Origin: Marinobacterium jannaschii DSM 6295
GTDB taxonomy: Bacteria; Pseudomonadota; Gammaproteobacteria; Pseudomonadales; Balneatricaceae
DNA: 64,000 nt
Direction of reading: 5' to 3'
Assembly: GCF_000620085.1 (NCBI RefSeq)
Contig: NZ_JHVJ01000025.1
Coordinates: forward strand, 41,142 to 105,141
Under the pieces are notes generated by a model. The model saw nothing but the letters and a program-made list of their open reading frames with translations, did not search any database and was not told the DNA's origin. Both the position numbers and the translations under genes were made by a program. How positions within the stretch are numbered: position 1 is the stretch's first letter; every line of letters begins with the position of its first letter. Below are positions 46,929 through 55,788 of this stretch, piece by piece.

Positions 46929-48146
46929 CTATTCTCCCTGCGAGGCTAAAAGCCCGTTTAAAAACTGACCAAAATACCGACTGTTTTTATCTTCGTCGAA
47001 TTGTTTCTGAATATGCTGCATCGCATATTCCTGCTTCTGTTTTAACTCCAGCTCTCCATTTGCGATGCGACACAAAGCATCAGCCAGCGCTGTCACATCC
47101 CCCGGCGGGACCAATACCCCTCCCCGGCCATAATCCAGTAACTCGGGAATACCTGAGATTTCGGTGGCGACCACCGGTACACCTGCCTGCATCGCTTCCA
47201 TCAACACCACCGGCATGCCCTCAGCAACACTGGAAAGGACAAACAGATCGGCAGCAGCATAGGCCGCCAGGACCTCTGAGTGGAAACGGGGGCCCAGTAG
47301 CCGTACCTGATCTCCCAGCTGATGCTGATCAATCAGTGCTTCCAGCCGTGGCCTGTAATCGCCTTCACCGATAATATCCAGCGAAAAAGCAACGCCTTGC
47401 TGCCGCAACCTGGCGCAGGCTTCGATCAGTATATGCTGCGCCTTATGGTTGGAAAGCCGCCCCACATTGAGCAATTTCAGGGCGCTTGATCGCCCATCCC
47501 CTCGGCAGGCTTGTCGCACCGGGGTCTCAGGCAACGGCTTCACACCCATTGGAATCACCCTGATCCGCGAGCTGTCGACTGCCGGAAAGTGCTCGGCGAT
47601 ATAACGCCGGTTATATTCCGATATCGAGATAATTTCACTGGCCGATGCCAGTTTTTCCGCCAGATCCGGCGCATCATCGAAGGTCAGGTCGGAACCATGC
47701 AGCGTGAGTGAATAAGGTACGCCGGACAAGCGCTGCGCCCACATTGCAACCGAGGCGGCACCGTAGGTGAAGTGGGCATGTATCCAGAGCGGGCGACTTC
47801 CGCTATAACGACGCAACACCAGCGCGGCACCGGTAATATGCGCCAGTGACGCCTTAGCGCCTGCATCTGAGGAAAAGAGCTTTAAAAGGCAGCCGAAATA
47901 ACGTACCGGATGGCGGACTAAGATCCACAGATGCGCCAGCAACAACGTCAGCACAGAGGCATCACAGAGATAATCCACCTGTTGCTGGATCTCTTCCATG
48001 CCCGGATGAACCTGATCGGGGGCGGGCCGGTTGTTCGCCACCAGCACCATTGGCAGTTTCTGACTGAGCAGACTGCTGTATTGACTAAACAGGAAGGTTT
48101 CGCTTAATACCGGAAACACCGAATTCAGGAACACAACTTTCGCCAT
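46929..48146 (-). CDS. Glycosyltransferase family 4
   Basis: The 405-residue GT-B enzyme starts MAKVVFLNSVFPVLSETFLF and shows HAHFTYGAASVAMWA, the acceptor-side motif LHGSDLTFDD, and the donor-site pattern SVAEGMPVVLMEAMQAGVPVV (E-x7-E). A retaining transferase that extends the polysaccharide repeat in the cytoplasm; sugar unknown. The ATG at 48146 follows GGGAG; the frame is open to a GTG at 48185 inside the previous gene. Coupled to wecG downstream. Confidence 0.9.
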   Translation of the reverse strand: MAKVVFLNSVFPVLSETFLFSQYSSLLSQKLPMVLVANNRPAPDQVHPGMEEIQQQVDYLCDASVLTLLLAHLWILVRHPVRYFGCLLKLFSSDAGAKASLAHITGAALVLRRYSGSRPLWIHAHFTYGAASVAMWAQRLSGVPYSLTLHGSDLTFDDAPDLAEKLASASEIISISEYNRRYIAEHFPAVDSSRIRVIPMGVKPLPETPVRQACRGDGRSSALKLLNVGRLSNHKAQHILIEACARLRQQGVAFSLDIIGEGDYRPRLEALIDQHQLGDQVRLLGPRFHSEVLAAYAAADLFVLSSVAEGMPVVLMEAMQAGVPVVATEISGIPELLDYGRGGVLVPPGDVTALADALCRIANGELELKQKQEYAMQHIQKQFDEDKNSRYFGQFLNGLLASQGE

Positions 48147-48171
48147 ATCACTCCCTCTGCGCCGCATTGCC

Positions 48172-49992
48172 TTATTGATATCCACGTAAGCCGAGCCAGA
48201 GCTTCAGGGTGAGCAATCGCAGGAACAGATCGACCTGCTCGTGACGTGCCCACCAGCTGAGATCCCTGGACCAGGGATCAAATCCCAACAGGTCACTGAG
48301 CAGCTCCTTTTGCTGCGCGCCCGGCTGCTGCCACAGCTCGTTGATTACGGCACTTCGGGCCACATAAGCACTGAAGTCAGGCCAGGATCCTGCGGTCGTT
48401 AAGGGGTTATCCGGTTGACCCGCACACAGCTGCCTGAAGCGCCGGACAACCTTCTGGCGAAAGTGCTGATAGATACGGGCACCGTCAGAATCACCCAGTG
48501 CCACATGATCATTATTGTTACGGATAGCGGCCACCTCAGGCCCCACAATCCTCAGCACGGCCTTGCGGAATACCCGGGCATTAAGCTTCTGCTCCGGTGC
48601 CATCTTCAGATAGCAATCGGCAATATCCCGATCAGCCATAACCGGATCCCAGGGGAGCATGCGCGCCAGATACAGCCGCCCCATCCCATCAGCCTCGCGC
48701 ACCAGCGGCCTGACCCGCCGGTCTTCCACCTCCCACGGCTTGTCAGCATAATTGTGCCGCAGCTGTTCGGGGATTCTTACAATCTGCCGCGCCCGAACCT
48801 GTGCATTCCAGTGCTCGGCCAGCGGACTGTAGGGCTGGTAATAATCCGGGTCGAAGTCGGCCATCTGCTGTATCGGCACGGTGCGTCCCATGAAACGGCG
48901 ATAGGATTTATTAAACCCCAGTCCCTTTAACAAATAATCGGCATAGCATCCGGTCAGCAACAGTCCCAGATTCATCGAACTCAGCTGTTGAAAGAAACCA
49001 TGGTAATGGGCGTCCTTAACTGACCAGAATCCGCCTCCGATCCGCACCGATTCGAGCGCATTGTTACCATAGTGGTCAAAGTCACGCTGCAGCGGCGTAT
49101 GGCGGGCACCGGCTGCTTCTGCCAGCGCAGCTGCAACTTCCAGCTCGGCATTCGGGCTGTCAAAAAAGGTAACCGTTTCAACCTCAGACGGCTGACGGGC
49201 AGCAAATAATAACGCCCTGGAATCGGCACCACCGCTGAGTAGCAAACCGGTCCTGCCTTCGCAGGCATCCATCCGCCTGCGTACGGCCTGGGTCATACTC
49301 TCCGCCAGTCTATCGGCACAATGATCGTCAGACAGGTATTCGGGTTGCAGCTCGGCGCCCCAATAGAGTCGCTGCCCTAACAGCGGGCCAGCAGCGGAAA
49401 AGCGGTAAACCGATGCCGCTTCCAGCTGTCGGATTGACTGATAGTAACTATAGGGTTGAGAAACCTCTCCGGTCGCCAGTGCCTCGGCCATGCTGTCAAG
49501 ATCCAGCTCGGTCGCCAGCCCCTGCGCCTGAGCCAGATCGGCCAGCAGATCAGGGTGGGTTCCCAGCAAGAGTTGCGCATCGCTCTCATAGTGATAAACC
49601 GGGCTGGCGCCCAGCCGGTCGGTAATCACGCTCAGCTGTGCATGCTGAGGCTCCCAGATAAAGACCACTGCGGCGCCGTTCAGCCAGCCGGGTACCGATT
49701 CGGCATCTGCCAGCCAGCGTTCCAGGATCAGGGCGGCGGCAGTGCCGCCTTCGATAGACAGGCCTGAAGCACGCGCCCACTCGGGCTGTTCAAATGCCAG
49801 ACGACCGGAGATGGCAACACAGACTCCGGTCCGGGCATCTTTCGCTTCAGACCAGCGCGGGCTGTTGCTACCACTGAGCAGGTCCAGCGAATCCCAGCTG
49901 AATGCCCGTGCATCCGGCTGCCCTAACAGGGAGAAGCGTGGAAAGAAGTTATTGGCGTCAAAGCGCGTGCCACTGACCAGCAGATCACTCAT
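48172..49992 (-). CDS. Asparagine synthetase-like protein lacking the glutaminase cysteine
   Basis: A 606-residue protein with the two-domain plan of AsnB. The N-terminal Ntn-hydrolase-like domain (about 1-190) retains VFIWEPQHAQLSVITDRLGA but starts MSDLLVSGTR, so the catalytic Cys at position 2 is missing. The synthetase domain (about 220-480) keeps the PP-loop LLLSGGADSRALL and a later LLLTGCYADYLL where AsnB has the E-G-x-DE motif; here the acidic pair is changed. It resembles a protein family found in polysaccharide loci and also beta-lactam-synthetase-type enzymes. It may adenylate a carboxylate (perhaps a uronic acid) and use free ammonia or another amine; this is inference. It lies between two GT/unknown genes in the operon. 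Confidence 0.78.
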   Translation of the reverse strand: MSDLLVSGTRFDANNFFPRFSLLGQPDARAFSWDSLDLLSGSNSPRWSEAKDARTGVCVAISGRLAFEQPEWARASGLSIEGGTAAALILERWLADAESVPGWLNGAAVVFIWEPQHAQLSVITDRLGASPVYHYESDAQLLLGTHPDLLADLAQAQGLATELDLDSMAEALATGEVSQPYSYYQSIRQLEAASVYRFSAAGPLLGQRLYWGAELQPEYLSDDHCADRLAESMTQAVRRRMDACEGRTGLLLSGGADSRALLFAARQPSEVETVTFFDSPNAELEVAAALAEAAGARHTPLQRDFDHYGNNALESVRIGGGFWSVKDAHYHGFFQQLSSMNLGLLLTGCYADYLLKGLGFNKSYRRFMGRTVPIQQMADFDPDYYQPYSPLAEHWNAQVRARQIVRIPEQLRHNYADKPWEVEDRRVRPLVREADGMGRLYLARMLPWDPVMADRDIADCYLKMAPEQKLNARVFRKAVLRIVGPEVAAIRNNNDHVALGDSDGARIYQHFRQKVVRRFRQLCAGQPDNPLTTAGSWPDFSAYVARSAVINELWQQPGAQQKELLSDLLGFDPWSRDLSWWARHEQVDLFLRLLTLKLWLGLRGYQ

Positions 49993-50033
49993 TAGTTACG
50001 TCTCATTACCCGTAATACCGGTAGACCGGGGAT

Positions 50034-50549
50034 TCAGTCGAACAGCTTAATCGCAGCCTTGTTTGCAACCGCGATAATATTGGCGTGTACGATCTGATCG
50101 ATTTCGTTATGGATCGCGATTGGGATCCTGTTAAAGCCGGGTTTCACCGGTATGCCGCGTACGATGGTCCGGGTACGTGGCAACATATTCTCGGCATCGT
50201 CCGCCTTACCGATAACCACCCTGATATCGATATAGGATTCTGATATCAGATAGGGGCGGTCGTCGATCACATGCACGATAATCCAGTTGGGAGGATCGAC
50301 CTGCCAGCCGCTGATAAAGATACGCCAGCGATCGATGGAAGCCGTATCATTCTGTGCATGGGGCACAGCCTTCGCCAGTTCTTCCTCATTGGGGTCGGCA
50401 AAGTTATCCCAGCCCTGGGTAGGAAATGCATCACCGTTAGGATCGTAGCCCAGCTCATTTCTATCGGTGAAAAAGTCCTGGGCATAGAGTTCAGGTACCG
50501 CCAACAGCCATAGTGTCAGAACAATAGCGATGATCCGTGCTGAAGACAT
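50034..50549 (-). CDS. Exported hypothetical protein of the polysaccharide operon
   Basis: I do not recognise this 171-residue protein. A signal peptide is clear (MSSARIIAIVLTLWLLAVPE, cleavage likely after LYA, residue 23). The mature part is beta-rich, with DRWRIFISGWQVDPPNWIIVHV, a hydrophobic core and the ending VANKAAIKLFD. No cysteine lipobox, no membrane span and no catalytic motif. The ATG at 50549 follows GGGGAG; a longer frame runs into the previous gene. Its place between a GT4 and the AsnB-like gene suggests a periplasmic role in export or modification of the polymer. Confidence 0.8.
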   Translation of the reverse strand: MSSARIIAIVLTLWLLAVPELYAQDFFTDRNELGYDPNGDAFPTQGWDNFADPNEEELAKAVPHAQNDTASIDRWRIFISGWQVDPPNWIIVHVIDDRPYLISESYIDIRVVIGKADDAENMLPRTRTIVRGIPVKPGFNRIPIAIHNEIDQIVHANIIAVANKAAIKLFD

Positions 50550-50574
50550 AGACTCCCCTTTCCGGCCTGCAGAC

Positions 50575-51789
50575 TTAACCCGTTGTAGTTTCACGCTGCT
50601 GTCGCTGCCAGACATCGTTTAGTAGCTCATTCACATGCTCGGCATTTTTACGCCAGCTGAACTCCGTCAGTACCCGGTCACGCGCCGCCTTTCCGAGCTG
50701 CTCACGCAGCTCGGCCGATTCCAGCAGCCGTAACAGCTGTTGTTGCAGTTCTGCGGCCGAGTCCTTTTGAAACAGCAAACCGTGCATCTGGTCGACGATC
50801 ACTTCGCGCACCGGATCTGTTTCCACTGCCACTACAGCCGTCTGCATCGCCATATACTCAAAGATCTTCAGTGGCGAGCAGTAATATTCGGTATTTGCCA
50901 GCACACTGATATCCATCGCAGCCAGGCATTGGGCAACCTCCGCCGCCGGGACAAAGCCGGTAAAGGTCACAGCATCACAGATATCACTCTGCTTGGCTCT
51001 GGCGATAGCCTGTTCGGCGTCCGCCCTGACCTGTCCGACCAGCAGCAGGTGCACCGGATAGCCCTTTTTCACCAGTTCGGCGAAGGCTTCCAGCAACAAT
51101 CCCACGCCATGCCAGGGTGCGAAGCTGCCGACAAAGCCGATCACTATCGCGTCCTCGGGTACGGCAAAACGACGACGGGCTTCTTCCACCGAGTACAGGG
51201 CCGGATCAAACTGCTCCAGATCGACACCATTATGAATAGCCCGCACCGGAATGCGCCCATCGATAGCCTGCTCGAACTCCCGGGCCAGCACACCGCTGAC
51301 CGCAAAGCCGCCATTACAGAGCTTCAGTACCCTTCGGGTACTGAACAGGCGTTGAATCGCCGGAACATGGTAATAGTGTGTTTCTCTCTGCTCGCCTTCC
51401 GGTGCATTGATCTCCAGAATCACCGGTATATTGAGCGAACGGCAGGCCCAGATAATCGAGATAGTATCGCCGTTATAGCGCGTCAGAACGATATCGACCT
51501 GGCGTTCTCTGAGCATCCTGCGTTCTTTAAAGAAGTTCAGGCACTGCTGCAACAGAGTTTTGATATCTGACAGATAGTAGGGTGCCAGCCTGGATCTCAG
51601 GCGACCTAGCCAGGATTCCCGCTGTCCCGGTACACCACTGAAGAGTTCAGGAGACACCACATCAAAGCCAAACTGCTGCTCTTCGCCCAGCTGGCTGAAC
51701 TCCTTCGCAAAATTGGTCGTATGCACATGAGACCCATCCCGCTCGAAAAACTGATAGTGCACATACAACGCATTTCTGAACTGATTCAC
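50575..51789 (-). CDS. Glycosyltransferase family 4
   Basis: A 404-residue GT-B enzyme. The N-terminal half has GSHVHTTNFAKEF (acceptor loop) and LEINAPEGEQRETHYY; the donor half has HNGVDLEQFDPA, GFVGSFAPWHGVGLLLEAF and the E-x7-E region SPLKIFEYMAMQTAVVAVET. It probably adds one sugar of the repeat unit. The start is a GTG at 51789, 6 bases after the flippase stop; no in-frame ATG fits the family start. Confidence 0.9.
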   Translation of the reverse strand: MNQFRNALYVHYQFFERDGSHVHTTNFAKEFSQLGEEQQFGFDVVSPELFSGVPGQRESWLGRLRSRLAPYYLSDIKTLLQQCLNFFKERRMLRERQVDIVLTRYNGDTISIIWACRSLNIPVILEINAPEGEQRETHYYHVPAIQRLFSTRRVLKLCNGGFAVSGVLAREFEQAIDGRIPVRAIHNGVDLEQFDPALYSVEEARRRFAVPEDAIVIGFVGSFAPWHGVGLLLEAFAELVKKGYPVHLLLVGQVRADAEQAIARAKQSDICDAVTFTGFVPAAEVAQCLAAMDISVLANTEYYCSPLKIFEYMAMQTAVVAVETDPVREVIVDQMHGLLFQKDSAAELQQQLLRLLESAELREQLGKAARDRVLTEFSWRKNAEHVNELLNDVWQRQQRETTTG

Positions 51790-51795
51790 TGGTAA

Positions 51796-53322
51796 CTATT
51801 CCCCAGAATGGGCAGGAAGTGTAAACCTTCGCCCCAGAATGTTTCGAATTGGTGCCGGTAAACGATGCGCATAGCGTGACAGCAGCCACTCCGGTGTGCC
51901 CTGCATCCAGCGTTCCGGCAATATCCAGAGACCTGCGAGAAAGGCGATACCTGACAGGACAATGGAGAGCAGAAGTAATAACGGAAAACTATCAATCAGG
52001 CCGCCTAATAAACGTAAACCGACCAAATCGATAATTGAGACGAAAGCCGATAACAGCACACCGGGAAGCATCGCCTTTGCAAACTGCTGCCATGGCATAT
52101 GCAGCAGGCTCAGCAACAGCTTTGCCATCAACAGAAACAGCAACATCGCGCTGAGCAACAACGTCACGGCTACAGCTTCCATACCATAGGAAACCGCACT
52201 TAAAGCTCCGATCACGACCACCGCCATATAGACTGCCTGCAGGCGTAACTCAGCCCGGACATGTCCCATCGCCTGGATGACGGGGCCCATCAGCAGTAGT
52301 AAGACCCGCGGCATTCCGCCAAGACACAAAATCTGGAAAAGAATGACGGACTCCTGCCAGCGTTCGCCATACAAACCTAATACCACCGGTTCAGCCAGCA
52401 CCGTCAGAGCAGAAAAAACCGGGAAAATCAGCAATGCCGTGACCGAGACTACGCGTATAAATACCGTTCGCAGCCGGGGGATATCAAACTGTATTTCAGC
52501 ATAGGAAGAGAACATCACCGAGGTGAGTACACTGGCCAGTTTTGCCAGCGGCAGATTTACCAGATGGTTGGCCCGGTTATAGTACCCCAGTGCAGACTGC
52601 CCCCAGGCCTGGCCGATCACCAGCTGATCCATATTGGCGGCAAGGTAGTTAAGTAAGCCATTCAGGCTCATCACGCCGCCGAACCCGGCCAGTTCCTTGA
52701 GCTGGGAAAAATCACCAAAGCTAAGGGTTATCCGGAAGGGCCTTAGCCATAACAAAATCACAGCACTGATGACATTTGCCACTAAAGCACCCAGCACCAG
52801 ACTCCAGACTCCGAAACCATGGTATGCCAGCACGATAACTGTCAGTGCATGTCCACCCAGATACGCTGCCGTATCAACGAAAAACAGGCTGCGAAAATCC
52901 AGGTCACGCATTATCAATGCACGGCTGACCGAGGTAGCCGTCACCAGCGCGATCCCGGCTGCCAGCATCACCAGAATGGAGCTTAGTCGCGGCTCAGAGA
53001 AAATGATCGCGGCCGGGTAAGCAAGGGATGCACCGAACAGAAAAAGCACTGCAGCGAAGCCAAGAGCCAGGACATTGGCCTGCCTGATCAGGCGCTCGCT
53101 GAGTTCCGCCCGCTGCACAATCGCAGTCCCCACCCCCATGCCAGACAGTATCTCAGCCAGGCCAATGAAGATAAGGGCGATCGCCATCACCCCAAAGTCT
53201 GCAGGCGGCAATATCCTCGCGACTATAACGGCCACCCCGAGACTGACAACGGTCTGAACCAGTACCCTGAGCATATTCCAGTTCACGCTGCGCAGCGTAC
53301 GCTGTGTATGGCTGCCGCTCAT
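51796..53322 (-). CDS. wzx: Polysaccharide flippase (Wzx / MOP superfamily, WzxC-like)
   Basis: A 508-residue membrane protein with about 14 hydrophobic helices. The N-terminus is SVNWNMLRVLVQTVVSLGVA followed by ILPPADFGVMAIALIFIG, typical of the PST/WzxC branch of lipid-linked oligosaccharide flippases. It would move the undecaprenyl-linked repeat unit to the periplasmic face. Its start overlaps the wzy stop (ATGA), so both are coupled. Confidence 0.9.
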   Translation of the reverse strand: MSGSHTQRTLRSVNWNMLRVLVQTVVSLGVAVIVARILPPADFGVMAIALIFIGLAEILSGMGVGTAIVQRAELSERLIRQANVLALGFAAVLFLFGASLAYPAAIIFSEPRLSSILVMLAAGIALVTATSVSRALIMRDLDFRSLFFVDTAAYLGGHALTVIVLAYHGFGVWSLVLGALVANVISAVILLWLRPFRITLSFGDFSQLKELAGFGGVMSLNGLLNYLAANMDQLVIGQAWGQSALGYYNRANHLVNLPLAKLASVLTSVMFSSYAEIQFDIPRLRTVFIRVVSVTALLIFPVFSALTVLAEPVVLGLYGERWQESVILFQILCLGGMPRVLLLLMGPVIQAMGHVRAELRLQAVYMAVVVIGALSAVSYGMEAVAVTLLLSAMLLFLLMAKLLLSLLHMPWQQFAKAMLPGVLLSAFVSIIDLVGLRLLGGLIDSFPLLLLLSIVLSGIAFLAGLWILPERWMQGTPEWLLSRYAHRLPAPIRNILGRRFTLPAHSGE

Positions 53323-54833
53323 CTGAGTACCCGCCGGCTGGCCTGCGGATCGCTCAACTGTCCTGGTTCAGCCTGAAGCGGAACCATACGATCCATCGCG
53401 ATTATCAGGCCGAACAGAACCCAGAACGGATATGCTTCGTAGATAGATGTCAGATCCACCAGGTTATGGATCATCCAGGAGATAATTCCGCCAATGGCAC
53501 CAAGGGTCATGGCCGCCACAATGCCATCAGCCCGAAGAAATAGTTTCAGGCCACGCCACAGCACCAGGGTGATAAACAACAGGATCAGCAGAATGTTCGG
53601 GACTCCGGTTTCGGCAGCCACCAGCAGGTAGGTATTGTGTACCGGGTACAGATAGTTACTGGCAATGGCTTCGAGCGTGCGGTCATACTGCGCCATAAAA
53701 TAGGTGTACTGGTTCAGGCCGACACCTGACAGCGGGTTCTGCTGGATCACGTTAAACGCCACATCCATCAGCGGTTTGCGTACATCGGCCGTACCATGGT
53801 CATCCAGTAACAGTCGGTCACGCAGTGTCTGCGAGCTGACGAAGAGGAGCGAGAATGCCAACAGGCTGACGAAACCTACCGAAACCAGGCTGAGCAGCAG
53901 GCCTCGTCCACGCTGCTTGTTCCAAAGCAGGTAGCAAACGAAAAATGCCGCAACCAACGCGACCCAGCCGCCCCTTGATGCCGTAAAAATCTCTGCAATC
54001 AGGGCCACTGCGAGCCCCAGCGCCATCAGAATCTTATACTTGGTGTTGTTTTCGATCAGGGTCGTAAAGAGTCCGATAAAGAACAACTGGTTGATAAACA
54101 TTGCCAGTGCGTTGGGCTGGCCAAAAGTCCCCGATACCCTGGTCAGTATCTGTCCGCCCACCTGGCTCTGCAGGGTCGTCGCGATCCCCAGGCGTTCTGC
54201 CGTAAAGATAGCACCAACAAACTTCTGCTCCAGCGCCACCAGTCCCTGCCCGGCCAGCACCGTTACAATGACATAGGCCAGACGTTGCAACAGCTTCTCG
54301 CTGCGGACATTCCCGGCGATGTAGTAAAACACCACATAGGCCTTGAGCTGTGCCCAGATCATGCTGATGGCAAAAAACGGGAATGGCGTGGTAACTAGCG
54401 ACAGGGAATTAATCAGCAGTACGGCACCCATAATCCAGAGCAGCGACGACGGTACCGCCTGCTCCGCACGGACCTGGCCGAAAAAGCCTTCCAGCAAGCG
54501 CTGCCCGACCAACATCCCCATAAAGACATCTGCGGCATTGATACCAAAGCCATTCGCCGAGACGAAGAATGGCGGGTTGTCCTGGTAGAAAAAGTTAATG
54601 TCGTAAACCACCGGCATCAGGAACGCGGCCGACAGCAGATAGGTATCCTGGAGACTAACGCGGAAAATGCGCAATAGCTGCATCGCCGCAACACCGGCCA
54701 CCAGCAATATAAAGGCAAGCGCCCACTTACTCTCGAAACGCCCCAGCATGGTCACAAACAGCATGCCGACCAGGAAACCGGCAGCGATCGGTACGACCGA
54801 TGAGACGAACTGACGGCTAATCGAGGGGAGCAT
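53319..54833 (-). CDS. O-antigen ligase/polymerase-family membrane protein (Wzy-like)
   Basis: The 504-residue protein has about 11-12 membrane spans and a large periplasmic loop between about 310 and 390. That loop region contains RKPLMDVAFNVIQQNPLSGVGLNQY, the signature of the Wzy_C / O-antigen ligase family (G-x-G-x-N-x-Y), and a nearby VHNTYLLVAAETG with the conserved His. In this gene setting it should polymerise repeat units. The ATG at 54833 is preferred over a TTG at 54836. Confidence 0.9.
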   Translation of the reverse strand: MLPSISRQFVSSVVPIAAGFLVGMLFVTMLGRFESKWALAFILLVAGVAAMQLLRIFRVSLQDTYLLSAAFLMPVVYDINFFYQDNPPFFVSANGFGINAADVFMGMLVGQRLLEGFFGQVRAEQAVPSSLLWIMGAVLLINSLSLVTTPFPFFAISMIWAQLKAYVVFYYIAGNVRSEKLLQRLAYVIVTVLAGQGLVALEQKFVGAIFTAERLGIATTLQSQVGGQILTRVSGTFGQPNALAMFINQLFFIGLFTTLIENNTKYKILMALGLAVALIAEIFTASRGGWVALVAAFFVCYLLWNKQRGRGLLLSLVSVGFVSLLAFSLLFVSSQTLRDRLLLDDHGTADVRKPLMDVAFNVIQQNPLSGVGLNQYTYFMAQYDRTLEAIASNYLYPVHNTYLLVAAETGVPNILLILLFITLVLWRGLKLFLRADGIVAAMTLGAIGGIISWMIHNLVDLTSIYEAYPFWVLFGLIIAMDRMVPLQAEPGQLSDPQASRRVLR

Positions 54834-54865
54834 CAAACTCTGCCTTTATAGTACATAGCAACCGC

Positions 54866-55720
54866 TTAGAAGAAGCGAAGCAGGCCACTGGGTATCGGAT
54901 AGCGGCGGAAATTGAGCACGATTCCCAGCAGATTGATTCCCAGCTGGTGCATATCCTCCTCAATGGCATTCAGGGCAGGCACCCGGGTCACGCCACTGTT
55001 GACGATCAGGACCACTCCGTCCGAGATCCGGCCCAGAGTGTCGCTCAGCGGCATACGGGTGAACGGCGGCACATCCATAAGTATCCAGTCATAGCGTTCC
55101 TGAGCCTGACGGACAAACTCCTGCAGATGGCGTGACGCCCGTATATCTGTCTGAGAGTCTCCGGTCAGACCAACTTTCACCCGGGTGACCTCGCGATCAT
55201 TATGGACTGCAACAAACTCATCCAGCTGGCAGTCGTGGGCCAGCAGATTCAGTAATGTCTTTGAGCGCTCGCCCTTCTTGCAGGGGCTGAAATCAAGAAT
55301 CAGTATTCGGTTGTAGGCATACTCCGATGCCAGCAGTGTACCGATCTCATCGACCACAGTGGTGGTGCCGACACCATTCGACATCCCGGTAAACATCACC
55401 ACTTTGCCACCCTGCTCATCAGGGTCGGCAGAGACAATGATATTGGTGGCAGTTTTTTTCATATCCCGCCGCCATTTCTCATTCCCCCTGACGCTCTTAC
55501 TCAAGCGCCGGGCAATATTGGGTACCCGGCCAGACAGCACCACGGCCCGGGGCGCCTTGTCAGCAGCAGGTTTCGGCTCGCCAGCAGCCTCAGGCTTCGA
55601 CCCGGCAGCGGCAGAATCGACTTCAGGGGCAAGCTGATACAGCACAAAATCGTCCTGAGCAGAGGCTTCTACGGTCTCCGCCGGTTCAGAACCATACAGT
55701 GCTTCGAAAATTTTACCCAT
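54866..55720 (-). CDS. CpsD/CapB-like protein with degenerate P-loop
   Basis: A 284-residue cytoplasmic protein starting MGKIFEALYGS, as CpsD-type kinases do. The MinD/ParA-like fold is clear: Walker A' region RILILDFSP and Walker B YDWILMDVPPF. The Walker A site (112-120) reads GMSNGVGTT, without the lysine and without the usual G-K-S/T. No tyrosine cluster is found at the C-terminus (ends RRYPIPSGLLRFF). It therefore looks like a BY-kinase relative that has lost ATP hydrolysis or autophosphorylation. It is adjacent to the Wzz-type gene, its expected partner. Confidence 0.85.
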   Translation of the reverse strand: MGKIFEALYGSEPAETVEASAQDDFVLYQLAPEVDSAAAGSKPEAAGEPKPAADKAPRAVVLSGRVPNIARRLSKSVRGNEKWRRDMKKTATNIIVSADPDEQGGKVVMFTGMSNGVGTTTVVDEIGTLLASEYAYNRILILDFSPCKKGERSKTLLNLLAHDCQLDEFVAVHNDREVTRVKVGLTGDSQTDIRASRHLQEFVRQAQERYDWILMDVPPFTRMPLSDTLGRISDGVVLIVNSGVTRVPALNAIEEDMHQLGINLLGIVLNFRRYPIPSGLLRFF

Positions 55721-55788
55721 GTTTCAAACCTGAAGTTAAATCAACGTTAATGACTGAACGACCATCATTCGATTCGCCACACTGGCGA

